A DNA stretch of 64,000 bases. Origin: Shimia haliotis (GTDB lineage: Bacteria > Pseudomonadota > Alphaproteobacteria > Rhodobacterales > Rhodobacteraceae). The stretch lies in assembly GCF_900114415.1 (NCBI RefSeq), contig NZ_FOSZ01000001.1:310001-374000 (forward strand), given 5' to 3'. A model generated the notes under the pieces. That model searched no databases. It saw only the letters and a program-made list of their open reading frames with translations, and was not told the DNA's origin. Shown here piece after piece: positions 21,581-30,279 of this stretch. Made by a program: the position numbers and the translations under genes. How positions within the stretch are numbered: position 1 is the stretch's first letter; the number at the start of each line of letters is the position of its first letter.

Positions 21581-23241
21581 GCGACCGCTTGATCTATTTG
21601 CCGCTTGGCGGCTCCGGCGAAATTGGCATGAACGCCTATGTCTATGGCTATGGGCAGCAAGACAAAGAACGCCTGATCCTCGTCGATATCGGCGTGGCGT
21701 TCTCCGACATGGAAACCAGCCCCGGCGTTGACCTGATCTTCGCCGACATTCGCTGGCTTGAGGAAAACAAGAACCGCCTTGAGGCCGTCTTTATCACCCA
21801 CGGTCACGAGGACCACATCGGCGCTGTTGGCCACTATTGGGCAAAACTCGGTGTGCCGGTTTACGCCCGTACTTTCACCGCCAATCTGGCCCGCCACAAA
21901 ATGGCCGACCGCGGCCAGCCCGAAGAGGTCATTCGCACAGTATCCGCATGGCCTGAAGTGACCGAAGCAGGCCCCTTCAAGGTTGGTTTCCTGCCCGTCA
22001 GCCACTCCATCCCCGAAAGCGCGGCTCTGGTGATCGACAGCCCCGCTGGCCGCGTCATCCACTCCGGCGATTTCAAACTGGACGAAACCCCGCTTGTGGG
22101 CGAACCCTTTGATCCCGAACTCTGGAAAGACGTTTCAAGAGAAGGCGTTAAGGCGCTGATCTGTGACAGCACAAATGTATTCTCCCCCCACGAAGGTCGC
22201 TCGGAGGCCGCTGTTGGACCGGAAATCGAAGCGTTGGTGAAGGGCGCGCCAAATATGGTTGTCGCGACCACTTTTGCCTCCAACGTCGCCCGCGTGAAAA
22301 CGCTGGCAGAGGCGGGGCAAAGGGCAGGGCGCTCAATCTGCCTGATGGGCCGCGCGATGCGTCGCATGATCGAGGCTGCGATCACCACGGGCGTTCTCAA
22401 GGACTTTCCCAAGGTGATCAGTCCCGAAGATGCCGCCAGCATTCCCCGCGAAAACCTGATGCTTCTGGTGACAGGCTCCCAAGGCGAACATCGCGCCGCC
22501 AGCGCCCAGTTGGCGCGCGGTAAATACAACGGCATCACGCTCAAGGAAGGCGACCTGTTCCTTTTCAGCTCAAAAACCATTCCGGGCAATGAAAAGGGCG
22601 TTATCCGCATCATCAACCAGCTCTCCGAAATAGGGGTGGATGTGGTTGATGACAGTTCGGGCAAATACCACGTTTCTGGCCACGCTAACCGCCCCGATCT
22701 GCTGCGTCTGCATGACATAGTGAACCCGCAAATGGTGATCCCGAACCACGGCGAACACCGCCATTTGCGTGAACATGCCAAGCTGGCAAATGAAGCAGGC
22801 CGCGCGTCTATCGTTGCGGTCAACGGCACCATGCTGGACCTGACTGGGGATGCTCCCAAAGTCACAGGCTTTGTTGAAACCGGCCGTGTTTATTTGGATG
22901 GCGGGGTGCAAATCGGTTCGATGGACGGCATCGTACGCGACCGCCTTCGCATGGCGATGAACGGCCATGTGACGGTCAACGTGCTGCTTGATGAAGACGA
23001 TGAACCGCTTGGCGAAGCTTGGGTTGAACTCAAAGGCTTGCCCGAGATGGGGCGCTCTGATGCACCGCTTATGGATGTGCTCGAAGAAGATCTGACCCAG
23101 TTCCTCGGACGGGCCGGTGCCAAAACGTTGCGCGACGATGACAAGCTTGAAGGTGAATTGCGCCGTATAGCACGCAACACATCGCGCGATGAGATAGGGA
23201 AAAAGCCTGAGGTCACGGTTATTGTCTCACGCCTAAGCTGA
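21577..23241 (+). CDS. rnj: Ribonuclease J
   Basis: Metallo-beta-lactamase-fold RNase with 5'-3' exonuclease and endonuclease activity in mRNA decay and rRNA maturation. The zinc motif HGHEDH (75-80) and the HSIPES and HSGDFK blocks are present, followed by the beta-CASP region (SEGRS-like HEGRSEA; LVTGSQGE) and VSGHANR. The 554-aa length is usual. Translationally coupled to coaX. A bidirectional terminator follows. Confidence 0.95.
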   Translation: MSDRLIYLPLGGSGEIGMNAYVYGYGQQDKERLILVDIGVAFSDMETSPGVDLIFADIRWLEENKNRLEAVFITHGHEDHIGAVGHYWAKLGVPVYARTFTANLARHKMADRGQPEEVIRTVSAWPEVTEAGPFKVGFLPVSHSIPESAALVIDSPAGRVIHSGDFKLDETPLVGEPFDPELWKDVSREGVKALICDSTNVFSPHEGRSEAAVGPEIEALVKGAPNMVVATTFASNVARVKTLAEAGQRAGRSICLMGRAMRRMIEAAITTGVLKDFPKVISPEDAASIPRENLMLLVTGSQGEHRAASAQLARGKYNGITLKEGDLFLFSSKTIPGNEKGVIRIINQLSEIGVDVVDDSSGKYHVSGHANRPDLLRLHDIVNPQMVIPNHGEHRHLREHAKLANEAGRASIVAVNGTMLDLTGDAPKVTGFVETGRVYLDGGVQIGSMDGIVRDRLRMAMNGHVTVNVLLDEDDEPLGEAWVELKGLPEMGRSDAPLMDVLEEDLTQFLGRAGAKTLRDDDKLEGELRRIARNTSRDEIGKKPEVTVIVSRLS

Positions 23242-23272
23242 TCTGCGCGGACAAAGATTGGACAAAAATGAG

Positions 23273-23302
23273 AAAGGGGACCGCGTTGCGATCCCCTTTT
23301 TT
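23273..23302. terminator. Bidirectional terminator between rnj and the helicase gene
   Basis: 8-bp stem AAAGGGGA (23273-23280) / TCCCCTTT (23292-23299), with TTTTTT at 23297-23302 for the + strand and a T-containing stretch on the other side. It lies between the convergent stops at 23241 and 23321. Confidence 0.75.
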
Positions 23303-23320
23303 GATGTCTGTCGGAGCGCG

Positions 23321-24715
23321 TTAGCCCGCTCTGCGCTCGTCAAAGCTCAGCGCGATAAAGCTCGGCAGGTGATCCCCCATGCCGACAACCTTGTTGTTGT
23401 CATCGCGACGGTCATTTCGGCCACGCCCGCCACGAGACCGCGACGGCGATTTGCTGCGGCTTTCTTCTTTGGGCTGTTCGGGGGCCTTCGGCGCTTCGGT
23501 CTTGGTCTCTTTGACCACTTCCGGCGCGTCTTCTTTTACCTTGGCACGCGATTTGCGCGGCTCGCTTTTGACAGGGTTCTCAAGGCGGTTGATCTCTTTC
23601 TGGATCAGCGCCTCAACCGCATCAAATTGCTTCTCGTCACGCGGGCTGCAAATGGTGATTGCCTTGCCTTCGCGACCAGCGCGGCCGGTGCGGCCGATAC
23701 GGTGTACGTAGTCCTCGGCATGGCCTGGGACATCAAAATTGAACACATGGCTTACGCTTGGCACATCAAGGCCGCGGGCGGCCACATCAGACGCCACCAG
23801 AATACGCAGCTCGCCATTGCGGAAACTTTCCAGCGTGCGGGTACGCTGCGACTGATCAAGATCGCCATGGATAGCTGCGGCGTCATAGCCGTATTTCTTG
23901 AGCGATTTCGCGCAGATATCTACATCGGTCTTGCGGTTGCAGAAGATAATTGCGTTGGTGCAGCCTTCGCCCTCACCATCAATCAACGCGCGCAGAACCT
24001 TACGTTTTTCGCTGCCTTCGCGGTCGCGGCGGCTGGCCTTGAACATAACCACGCCCTGTTCAATCGTTTCCGACGCGGTGGCCTGACGGGCCACTTCGAT
24101 GCGTTCGGGATTGGACAGAAAGGTGTTGGTGATACGCTCGATTTCCGCCGCCATAGTGGCGGAGAAGAAGAGGGTCTGGCGGGTAAAGGGCGTGAGGCCA
24201 AAAATGCGTTCGATATCAGGGATAAAGCCCATATCCAGCATTCGGTCGGCTTCGTCGACAACCATAACTTTCACGTCCGACAAGATCAGCTTGCCGCGTT
24301 CAAAATGGTCCAGCAAACGGCCCGGTGTGGCAATCAGAACGTCGACACCTTTGTCGATGATGGCTTCCTGCTCCTTAAAGCTCACGCCACCGATCAGCAG
24401 CGCTTTGGTCAGCTTGAGGTACTTGGAATAGGCGTCAAAGTTCTCGGCCACCTGTGCGGCCAATTCTCGTGTCGGGCAAAGCACAAGGCTGCGCGGCATG
24501 CGAGCGCGGGCGCGGCCACGCGCCAGAAGCGAAAGCATCGGAAGGGTGAAACTGGCGGTTTTGCCGGTGCCAGTTTGGGCGATGCCAAGGACGTCACGGC
24601 CTTCAAGTGCAGGGGGAATCGCGCCGGCCTGGATCGGGGTTGGCGTTTCATAGCCCGCGTCGCTGATAGCTTTCAGCACCTTCGGGTTGAGGTTCAGATC
24701 AGAAAATTTTGTCAT
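23321..24715 (-). CDS. RhlE-type DEAD-box RNA helicase
   Basis: ATP-dependent RNA helicase of 464 aa. Motifs in order: Q motif with TPIQ (26-29), motif I AQTGTGKT (46-53), PTRELAAQ, TPGRLLDH, VVDEADRM (motif II), FSATM (motif III), DVAARGLDVP and YVHRIGRTGRAGR. The tail after about residue 385 is low-complexity (Lys/Glu/Pro, then Ser/Arg/Gly), typical of RNA-binding extensions in RhlE or CsdA relatives, and ends with a short conserved-looking HLPSFIALSFDE. Likely roles are ribosome assembly or RNA decay, possibly with the neighbouring RNase J. Confidence 0.93.
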   Translation of the reverse strand: MTKFSDLNLNPKVLKAISDAGYETPTPIQAGAIPPALEGRDVLGIAQTGTGKTASFTLPMLSLLARGRARARMPRSLVLCPTRELAAQVAENFDAYSKYLKLTKALLIGGVSFKEQEAIIDKGVDVLIATPGRLLDHFERGKLILSDVKVMVVDEADRMLDMGFIPDIERIFGLTPFTRQTLFFSATMAAEIERITNTFLSNPERIEVARQATASETIEQGVVMFKASRRDREGSEKRKVLRALIDGEGEGCTNAIIFCNRKTDVDICAKSLKKYGYDAAAIHGDLDQSQRTRTLESFRNGELRILVASDVAARGLDVPSVSHVFNFDVPGHAEDYVHRIGRTGRAGREGKAITICSPRDEKQFDAVEALIQKEINRLENPVKSEPRKSRAKVKEDAPEVVKETKTEAPKAPEQPKEESRSKSPSRSRGGRGRNDRRDDNNKVVGMGDHLPSFIALSFDERRAG

Positions 24716-24812
24716 GTGTATCCGTGCTTTACGGACACGTCTGGCCCGTAGCGGCTGTGTTGGATCAGGCCCGGATGGCCCCGCGCACTTGCGCCGAATT
24801 GATCCTTGGCGC

Positions 24813-24841
24813 CTTGTATATCAGGAGGCCGGACGGGTCAA
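24813..24841 (-). promoter_or_regulatory. Possible sigma-70 promoter of the helicase gene
   Basis: On the minus strand, TTGACC (24841-24836) is followed after 15 bp by TATACA (24820-24815), or after 17 bp by TACAAG (24818-24813). Transcription from here would give a leader of roughly 95 nt. The two spacings cannot be separated by eye. The rest of the gap 24716-24887 shows nothing clear. Confidence 0.4.
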
Positions 24842-24887
24842 TAAAGCGGGAGTTTGTTGTGCCACATGTTGCCAATTGGTACACAAT

Positions 24888-25856
24888 TCACTCGAAATCA
24901 GGGAACTGTCTCTTTCGCTTAGTCTCAAGGTCGAGGTGGTACGTGCGTAGCAGGCCGTAGGCCTCCAGCTTATGACGCAAATCCTCCCGCGCCAGACACA
25001 TCTCTTCAAAGAAGTCACGCAGCGCCTGCTTTCCTCCGGTTTCCTGAAGAAAGCTGAACATCTCGTACAATGACATGCCACCTGCGTCGGATTTTCGGCT
25101 TGGCTTTAGTTCCGCGCGGTATGACCCTTTGTCCATTCTGAACTCCAAGGTCCGTTGCAGGTGCCGCCAGCTCATGATGTGGCGATGACAGATCGGCATT
25201 TCCGGACTGACCTTGATTGGGGCAATTTCTTCGCCCTCAAGAAAGCCGCGATGAATGCGGAAAGACACGTCCCCAAGGCCTGTGCGCAAAAACAATTTGC
25301 CAACGTGGTGACTGACAAACCCTCCGCGCAGATAGCCACCAAATTTTGGGTACAGATCCATTTCCACTGCGCGCCTGTCATACCCCGCGCCGTTTTCCAT
25401 CCACGCCTTGCAATAGGTCGCAGACGGGTCGAGGTCCTCCTGTCCGTCACTGGCCAGCGCCTCCGCAGGGCGTAGTCTCAGGCCAGGATGCGCATGTGGT
25501 GTTGCTTCAAGTGCGGCCTCTACTGAATTGTCGGGACACAGAAATTCGTCCACATCAATATGGCAAATCCAGTCCAGCCCCATCTCGGTCGCCAAGCGAT
25601 AGGCGTGGGTGGCATTGACAGTTTGACGCCCTTGATGTTTTGGCGGCTTGCGGCCGTGGAGCGTCCTCCAATAGGCGCCATCCGTGTGTCGGATCGTGAC
25701 TTTGGGGTGATGGCGCAAAATCTCTTGGGCCCGCGGCGTTCTTTGATCAAGGTAAACAAAGATATGCGCGGCGCCTTGTTCAAGGTGGTAGGCCACAAAA
25801 TTCAACACGTCGACCGGTCGCGCCTTAATCGTCGCAACCACACCCCATTGGGTCAT
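24888..25856 (-). CDS. Glycosyltransferase family 2 protein (Glyco_tranf_2_4-like)
   Basis: A 322-aa GT-A-type glycosyltransferase. A conserved start, VVATIKARPVDVLNFVAYHL, gives the nucleotide-binding strand, and ICHIDVDEFL carries the DxD metal/nucleotide motif (Asp101, Asp103). The later HHVGKLFLR and HRHIMSW segments resemble the GT92-like branch often found in Rhodobacterales. There is no membrane segment, so it is probably cytosolic. It overlaps the upstream unknown gene by 4 nt (ATGA), so the pair probably works together on one glycan. The donor and acceptor sugars are unknown. Confidence 0.85.
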   Translation of the reverse strand: MTQWGVVATIKARPVDVLNFVAYHLEQGAAHIFVYLDQRTPRAQEILRHHPKVTIRHTDGAYWRTLHGRKPPKHQGRQTVNATHAYRLATEMGLDWICHIDVDEFLCPDNSVEAALEATPHAHPGLRLRPAEALASDGQEDLDPSATYCKAWMENGAGYDRRAVEMDLYPKFGGYLRGGFVSHHVGKLFLRTGLGDVSFRIHRGFLEGEEIAPIKVSPEMPICHRHIMSWRHLQRTLEFRMDKGSYRAELKPSRKSDAGGMSLYEMFSFLQETGGKQALRDFFEEMCLAREDLRHKLEAYGLLRTYHLDLETKRKRQFPDFE

Positions 25857-26608
25857 TTCCGCGTCTCCTGCCTAAGCCGTTTCTGTCGCATAATGTCGAT
25901 GCGACGGAACACGCCGCCGCTCTCTCGATTGAGCTCGGACATGAGTGCATCCGCCAGCGGCGCCATAACAGGATCCGAGACCGCCAATTCCCAGACCGGT
26001 GCCAATAGGTTGATGTCCAAGCCACCGCTTTTTAGAGAGAAAGGCTCCATGTCCAACGGCAGCCGAACGCGTTTGCGTTTGCCAAACCCAAAGTCCTGTT
26101 TCGGGCCCAGCCCGCTAAAGGTGCGCTCAAACTCATAGAGTTTCATCACGCCAAACAACATGCGGAACGCATGGCCGGCTTCCCTTTGGGCGGGGGTGTC
26201 TCCATGCTCCGCGAAGGTTTGAATGGAGCTTACTTGCCAGCGCAAGGAGAGATGCTCCAGCAAATGGGCGCTCTCTTCGGCCCAAAGGCGGCGGAACAGG
26301 GCGGGGGCGATGTCCGGATAGCTGCGTTTGCGCAGGTTGGAAATCAATTGCGCGTTCAAAAAGCAGAGCTGAGAATTGCCTACGAATTCCTCGGCAATTT
26401 GCCGACGTTTACGGGCCCAACTGGTGTTTGGCGCATCCGGTTGTCGGACAGTCGCGCTTTCGGGCACCACTTGCGAGCGCATTGCGTCAAGGTCGGTGTC
26501 TAAGGATGGAAGGCTTTCAGGGCCAAAATCAAAAGGATCGCGACGTCCTTCATAGCGGTCCATCATGGCCGACAGGCCGCCGGAATACGTTAGGCGCTCT
26601 TCATTCAT
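25853..26608 (-). CDS. Conserved protein of unknown function, coupled to a glycosyltransferase
   Basis: A 251-aa protein without signal peptide or membrane segment. The N-terminal ~75 residues are polar; then come helical stretches with RKRRQIAEEFVGNSQLCFLN and LWAEESAHLLEHLSLRWQV. Start ATG 26608 is chosen; an upstream ATG in frame lies inside a hairpin region and has no better ribosome site. The last codons overlap the glycosyltransferase start (ATGA), so the two products are made in a fixed ratio. I do not recognise a domain. Confidence 0.7.
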   Translation of the reverse strand: MNEERLTYSGGLSAMMDRYEGRRDPFDFGPESLPSLDTDLDAMRSQVVPESATVRQPDAPNTSWARKRRQIAEEFVGNSQLCFLNAQLISNLRKRSYPDIAPALFRRLWAEESAHLLEHLSLRWQVSSIQTFAEHGDTPAQREAGHAFRMLFGVMKLYEFERTFSGLGPKQDFGFGKRKRVRLPLDMEPFSLKSGGLDINLLAPVWELAVSDPVMAPLADALMSELNRESGGVFRRIDIMRQKRLRQETRK

Positions 26609-26656
26609 GCCACGCAGTTTGCACGGGCCAAGCGGCCCGCGCAATTGCTGATTGGA

Positions 26657-28261
26657 TCAAACCATCATTTCCTTGGTGGCCGTCAAAGTGACGTCAGGAA
26701 AATCACGGGCAACCCGGTCGATGTCCCACTGCAGTCGCGTCAGAAAAACAACGTCGCCGTCGTGGTCGTAGCTGATGTGCTGTTTGTTGACATCTGCAAA
26801 TTTTTCAACGGCTTGACGTTCGCCGTTTACCCACCTCGCTGAGGTGAACTGGCTTTGTTCAAAACGAACAGGAAGGCCGTATTCCATCTCGATCCTGCTG
26901 GCCAGAACTTCAAACTGCAACTGGCCGACCACACCAACAATAAAGCCCGAGCCGATCATCGGCTTAAAGACCTTTGCGGCACCTTCCTCGGCAAACTGCA
27001 TCAACGCTTTTTCAAGGTGCTTGGCCTTCAGAGGGTCGCCCGCGCGAATGCCCTGAAGCAATTCCGGCGCAAAGCTGGGAATCCCCGTCACCCGCAGAGC
27101 TTCGCCCTCGGTAAGAGTGTCGCCAATGCGCAATTGGCCGTGGTTCGGGATACCAATGATGTCACCGGCCCATGCCTCTTCCGCCAGTTCCCGATCAGAT
27201 GCGAGGAACAACACAGGGTTGGAAATCGCCATCGGTTTTTTGGTGCGCACATGAGTCAGCTTCATGCCGCGTTTAAAGTGGCCTGACGCCATACGCACAA
27301 AGGCCACTCGGTCTCTGTGTTTGGGGTCCATGTTGGCTTGCACCTTGAACACAAAGCCTGCGACCTTTTTCTCTTCAGGTGCGATTTTGCGCGGCTGCGC
27401 CATCTGTACCTGTGGCTCGGGTCCGTAGGCGCCGATGCCATCCATCAGTTCCTTGACTCCAAAGGAGTTGATCGCAGATCCAAACCAGATCGGCGTCATA
27501 TGTCCTTCGAGCACGGCTTGCGGATCCAGTTGCGGCAACAGCTCTTTGGCCATTTCCACTTCTTCGCGCAGCTTCTCCAGCAGGTCGGCGGGGATCAGGT
27601 CATCAAGCCGTGCGTCGTCCAGCCCATCAATCTGTACACTTTCCGCCACCACGTTGCGGTCCGCGCGGTCCATCAACTCGAGCCGGTCGTTGAGCATGTC
27701 ATAGCAGCCCATGAACTCGCGACCAACACCGATCGGCCAGCTGGCAGGGGTCACATCAATGGCTAGGTTCTCTTGAATCTCATCAATGATATCAAACGTG
27801 TCGCGGCTTTCGCGGTCCATCTTGTTACAGAAGGTGAGGATCGGCAGATCCCGTAGACGACAAACCTCAAACAATTTCTGCGTCTGGCTTTCAACACCCT
27901 TGGCCCCGTCAACCACCATCACAGCCGCATCCACTGCGGTCAGCGTGCGATAGGTGTCTTCCGAGAAATCGCTGTGGCCGGGAGTGTCCACAAGATTGAA
28001 ACGGAAGTTGTTGAAATCAAAAGACATCGCCGATGCGGAGACCGAGATGCCGCGATCTTTTTCCATCTGCATGAAGTCCGAGCGGGTGCGGCGCGCTTCA
28101 CCTTTGGCGCGCACCTGACCAGCCATCTGAATGGCGCCCCCATAGAGGAGGAACTTTTCTGTCAGCGTCGTTTTACCGGCGTCGGGATGCGAGATGATCG
28201 CAAAGGTCCGGCGACGGGAAATCTCGGGCGGCAGGTCGGGGCGATTAGAAGTGTCCAACAT
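26657..28261 (-). CDS. prfC: Peptide chain release factor 3
   Basis: Translational GTPase that removes RF1/RF2 from the ribosome after termination. G motifs: SHPDAGKTT (24-32), then the switch and DTPGHSDF (G3), and FCNKMDRE (G4). The 534-aa length and the C-terminal RF3 domain (MIGSGFIVGVVGQLQFEVL) fit the family. The start is ATG 28261 (MLDTSNRPDL), not the in-frame start further upstream. It lies between the Hint protein and an unknown protein, all on the minus strand. Confidence 0.96.
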   Translation of the reverse strand: MLDTSNRPDLPPEISRRRTFAIISHPDAGKTTLTEKFLLYGGAIQMAGQVRAKGEARRTRSDFMQMEKDRGISVSASAMSFDFNNFRFNLVDTPGHSDFSEDTYRTLTAVDAAVMVVDGAKGVESQTQKLFEVCRLRDLPILTFCNKMDRESRDTFDIIDEIQENLAIDVTPASWPIGVGREFMGCYDMLNDRLELMDRADRNVVAESVQIDGLDDARLDDLIPADLLEKLREEVEMAKELLPQLDPQAVLEGHMTPIWFGSAINSFGVKELMDGIGAYGPEPQVQMAQPRKIAPEEKKVAGFVFKVQANMDPKHRDRVAFVRMASGHFKRGMKLTHVRTKKPMAISNPVLFLASDRELAEEAWAGDIIGIPNHGQLRIGDTLTEGEALRVTGIPSFAPELLQGIRAGDPLKAKHLEKALMQFAEEGAAKVFKPMIGSGFIVGVVGQLQFEVLASRIEMEYGLPVRFEQSQFTSARWVNGERQAVEKFADVNKQHISYDHDGDVVFLTRLQWDIDRVARDFPDVTLTATKEMMV

Positions 28262-28309
28262 GCCAGCGCGTATAGGTCGGGCGGGCGTGGGGCGCAAGAA
28301 AAAGCAACG

Positions 28310-29329
28310 TTATTTTGTGGAAGCCCGCTTGAGCAATGCAGCGGCATCCGGCCGTTTGAGCAGGTTCTCGTGCACTTCAAACTTGGCAGCGGATTGACGG
28401 CTTTCGCCACCGGCTTCCCGGATCTGTTTTTTTACATCCTCGGGCAGTACAGATTGCGTCCGCGTGTCGATTTGCATGGTCTCCGCCGAAATACCTTCGG
28501 CAAAGATAATCTGATGATCGTCAAACATGATCTGATAGTAATCGACAAACCCACCTTCCTGTACATGAACAGTGGTGTCGTTCACCAGGTGACGTGCCTT
28601 AATCAAAAGCTCGGAGCGTCCCACGCCGAGGCGGTCTTCACGCTGATAGATGAACAGCCGATGGTCGGGGCTGACACGCAGATCGTTGGAATTGTTGAGA
28701 GTACCGGCGGTGATTACAATCGGAGCGAATTCGCCTGTGGCGCGATGGACCGTGTGTCCTATCCAGCGCACGGGTTGCGGGCCGTCATCACGGGTCAAGA
28801 CACGATCCCCGACCTGCATCTTTTCGATTGGCCTCTGCTCTCCGGTGGCCAATGTAATATGCGTGCCCTTGGTGAAGCTCACGCAAGCCAACTGCGCAAG
28901 TCTTACCGCCGCGGATTCACGGTCAAAGCCGACAAGAACATAGGCTGTCTTTGGTGTCAGAGGTGCCAGTGGCGCGCCGTAAATGGCAACGACGCCACCG
29001 TCACTGTCCACCTCGACAAGCACCAGAACTTCGATGGTGTCCCCGCTTGGCGGCATGAAGGTTGCAACGCAATCAAGAAACACCCGCGCGTCCAATTCAC
29101 CCAGATTACTGTCATCTGCCACAAAATGAGTCCCGTCGGAGTCGGTACGCAACGACAGGCTTTCTTCTTCCGCAAAGGCTGAGAGGGTGTAAATGTCGGC
29201 CGGAATCAGCTCTTCGGAAAACGAAAGCGTATCCCCAAGGTTGGCGCCATCCGTCACCACCATTGCCTCGGCACGGTAAACCGGCAGGCGCTGTGAGGGC
29301 AGAGCGTTCTCATAGGGTGATTTGGTCAT
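28310..29329 (-). CDS. Hint (hedgehog/intein) domain protein
   Basis: A 339-aa protein. Residues 1-145 are acidic and without a known motif. Residues 149-290 are a Hint-type domain: it opens with Cys149 in ACVSFTKGTHI, has the ATGEQRPIEKMQVGDRVLTR block, and the VSPDHRLFI segment with His223. Such proteins are abundant in Rhodobacterales, often as calcium-binding or secreted proteins, and may self-cleave at the Cys. No N-terminal signal peptide is visible; export by another route is possible. The C-terminal ~50 residues are basic. Self-processing here is an inference. Confidence 0.85.
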   Translation of the reverse strand: MTKSPYENALPSQRLPVYRAEAMVVTDGANLGDTLSFSEELIPADIYTLSAFAEEESLSLRTDSDGTHFVADDSNLGELDARVFLDCVATFMPPSGDTIEVLVLVEVDSDGGVVAIYGAPLAPLTPKTAYVLVGFDRESAAVRLAQLACVSFTKGTHITLATGEQRPIEKMQVGDRVLTRDDGPQPVRWIGHTVHRATGEFAPIVITAGTLNNSNDLRVSPDHRLFIYQREDRLGVGRSELLIKARHLVNDTTVHVQEGGFVDYYQIMFDDHQIIFAEGISAETMQIDTRTQSVLPEDVKKQIREAGGESRQSAAKFEVHENLLKRPDAAALLKRASTK

Positions 29330-29489
29330 GTTTCGTACCTTACTGGATGGCTGCGTCGCACGCTACAGCCTCATATTTGAAGTAAGGTTAACAAACAATT
29401 GTGGCCGCACGACGCCAGCGTCTCGGCAATATACTGGCGTCTTGCACGAAATGGGTATTTCCTGTGCGAAATTTCTAGGGGAGAATCAA

Positions 29490-30269
29490 ATGGATCTGGG
29501 TTTGAAAGGCAAACGTGCCTTGGTTTGCGCATCGTCAAAAGGTTTAGGGCTTGGCTGTGCCCGTGCTCTGGCGGCAGAAGGCGTGGATCTGATCATGAAT
29601 GCGCGTGGCGTTGACGCGCTTGAAGCCTCAGCTACGTCTATCCGGCAAGAATTCGGCGTAGATGTCGTGACGCTTGCCTGCGACGTGACATCGGAGGACG
29701 GGCAGGCAGCGCTGATTGAGGCGGCACAAGGCGTTGACATCCTTGTGAACAATGCTGGCGGTCCGCCTCCTGGCATGTGGACAGATTGGGACCGTGAAGA
29801 TTTCATTTCCGCGCTTGATGCCAATATGCTGGCGCCAATTGCGCTGATTAAGGCTCTGGTGCCGGGAATGATGGATCGAGGCTGGGGGCGTGTGGTGAAC
29901 ATCACGTCGGTGTCGGTCAAATCCCCGATTCCTGTTCTTGGCCTATCAAACGCCGCGCGTGCGGGTCTGACCGGATATGTCGCCGGAACATCTCGGCAGG
30001 TGGCCGGATCCGGTGTGACCATCAACAATTTGCTTCCGGGTATTCATGCGACAGATCGTGCGATTTCGCTGGATAAGGGCGTGAGCGACCAGCAAGGCAT
30101 CACAATGGAAGAAGCCAAAGCGCAGCGTGCGGCGACCATTCCGGCGGGGCGCTACGGCACCGCAGATGAGTTTGGCGCAACCTGTGCCTTCCTGTGCTCG
30201 CAGCATGCCGGCTTTATTGTTGGTCAGAATGTGTTGCTGGACGGCGGGGCGTTTTCTTCGGCGATGTAG
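29490..30269 (+). CDS. SDR-family protein lacking the canonical catalytic Tyr and Lys
   Basis: A 259-aa Rossmann protein similar to 3-oxoacyl-ACP reductases. The cofactor loop reads ASSKGLGLG (14-22) instead of TGxxxGxG, and NNAG (87-90) is intact. Ser140 is at the catalytic serine position, but where Tyr and Lys are expected (153 and 157) the sequence has Ser and Arg (GLSNAARAG). It resembles the atypical BKR-like SDR group known to lack the normal tetrad. It may have different chemistry or be a binding protein. The start is set by AGGGGAG 8 nt before ATG 29490. Confidence 0.85.
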   Translation: MDLGLKGKRALVCASSKGLGLGCARALAAEGVDLIMNARGVDALEASATSIRQEFGVDVVTLACDVTSEDGQAALIEAAQGVDILVNNAGGPPPGMWTDWDREDFISALDANMLAPIALIKALVPGMMDRGWGRVVNITSVSVKSPIPVLGLSNAARAGLTGYVAGTSRQVAGSGVTINNLLPGIHATDRAISLDKGVSDQQGITMEEAKAQRAATIPAGRYGTADEFGATCAFLCSQHAGFIVGQNVLLDGGAFSSAM

Positions 30270-30279
30270 GAGTTTTCGC

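Noticed and set aside
23258-24751. Plus-strand frame opposite the helicase gene
   Set aside because: The minus-strand helicase has all DEAD-box motifs; the plus frame is its shadow.
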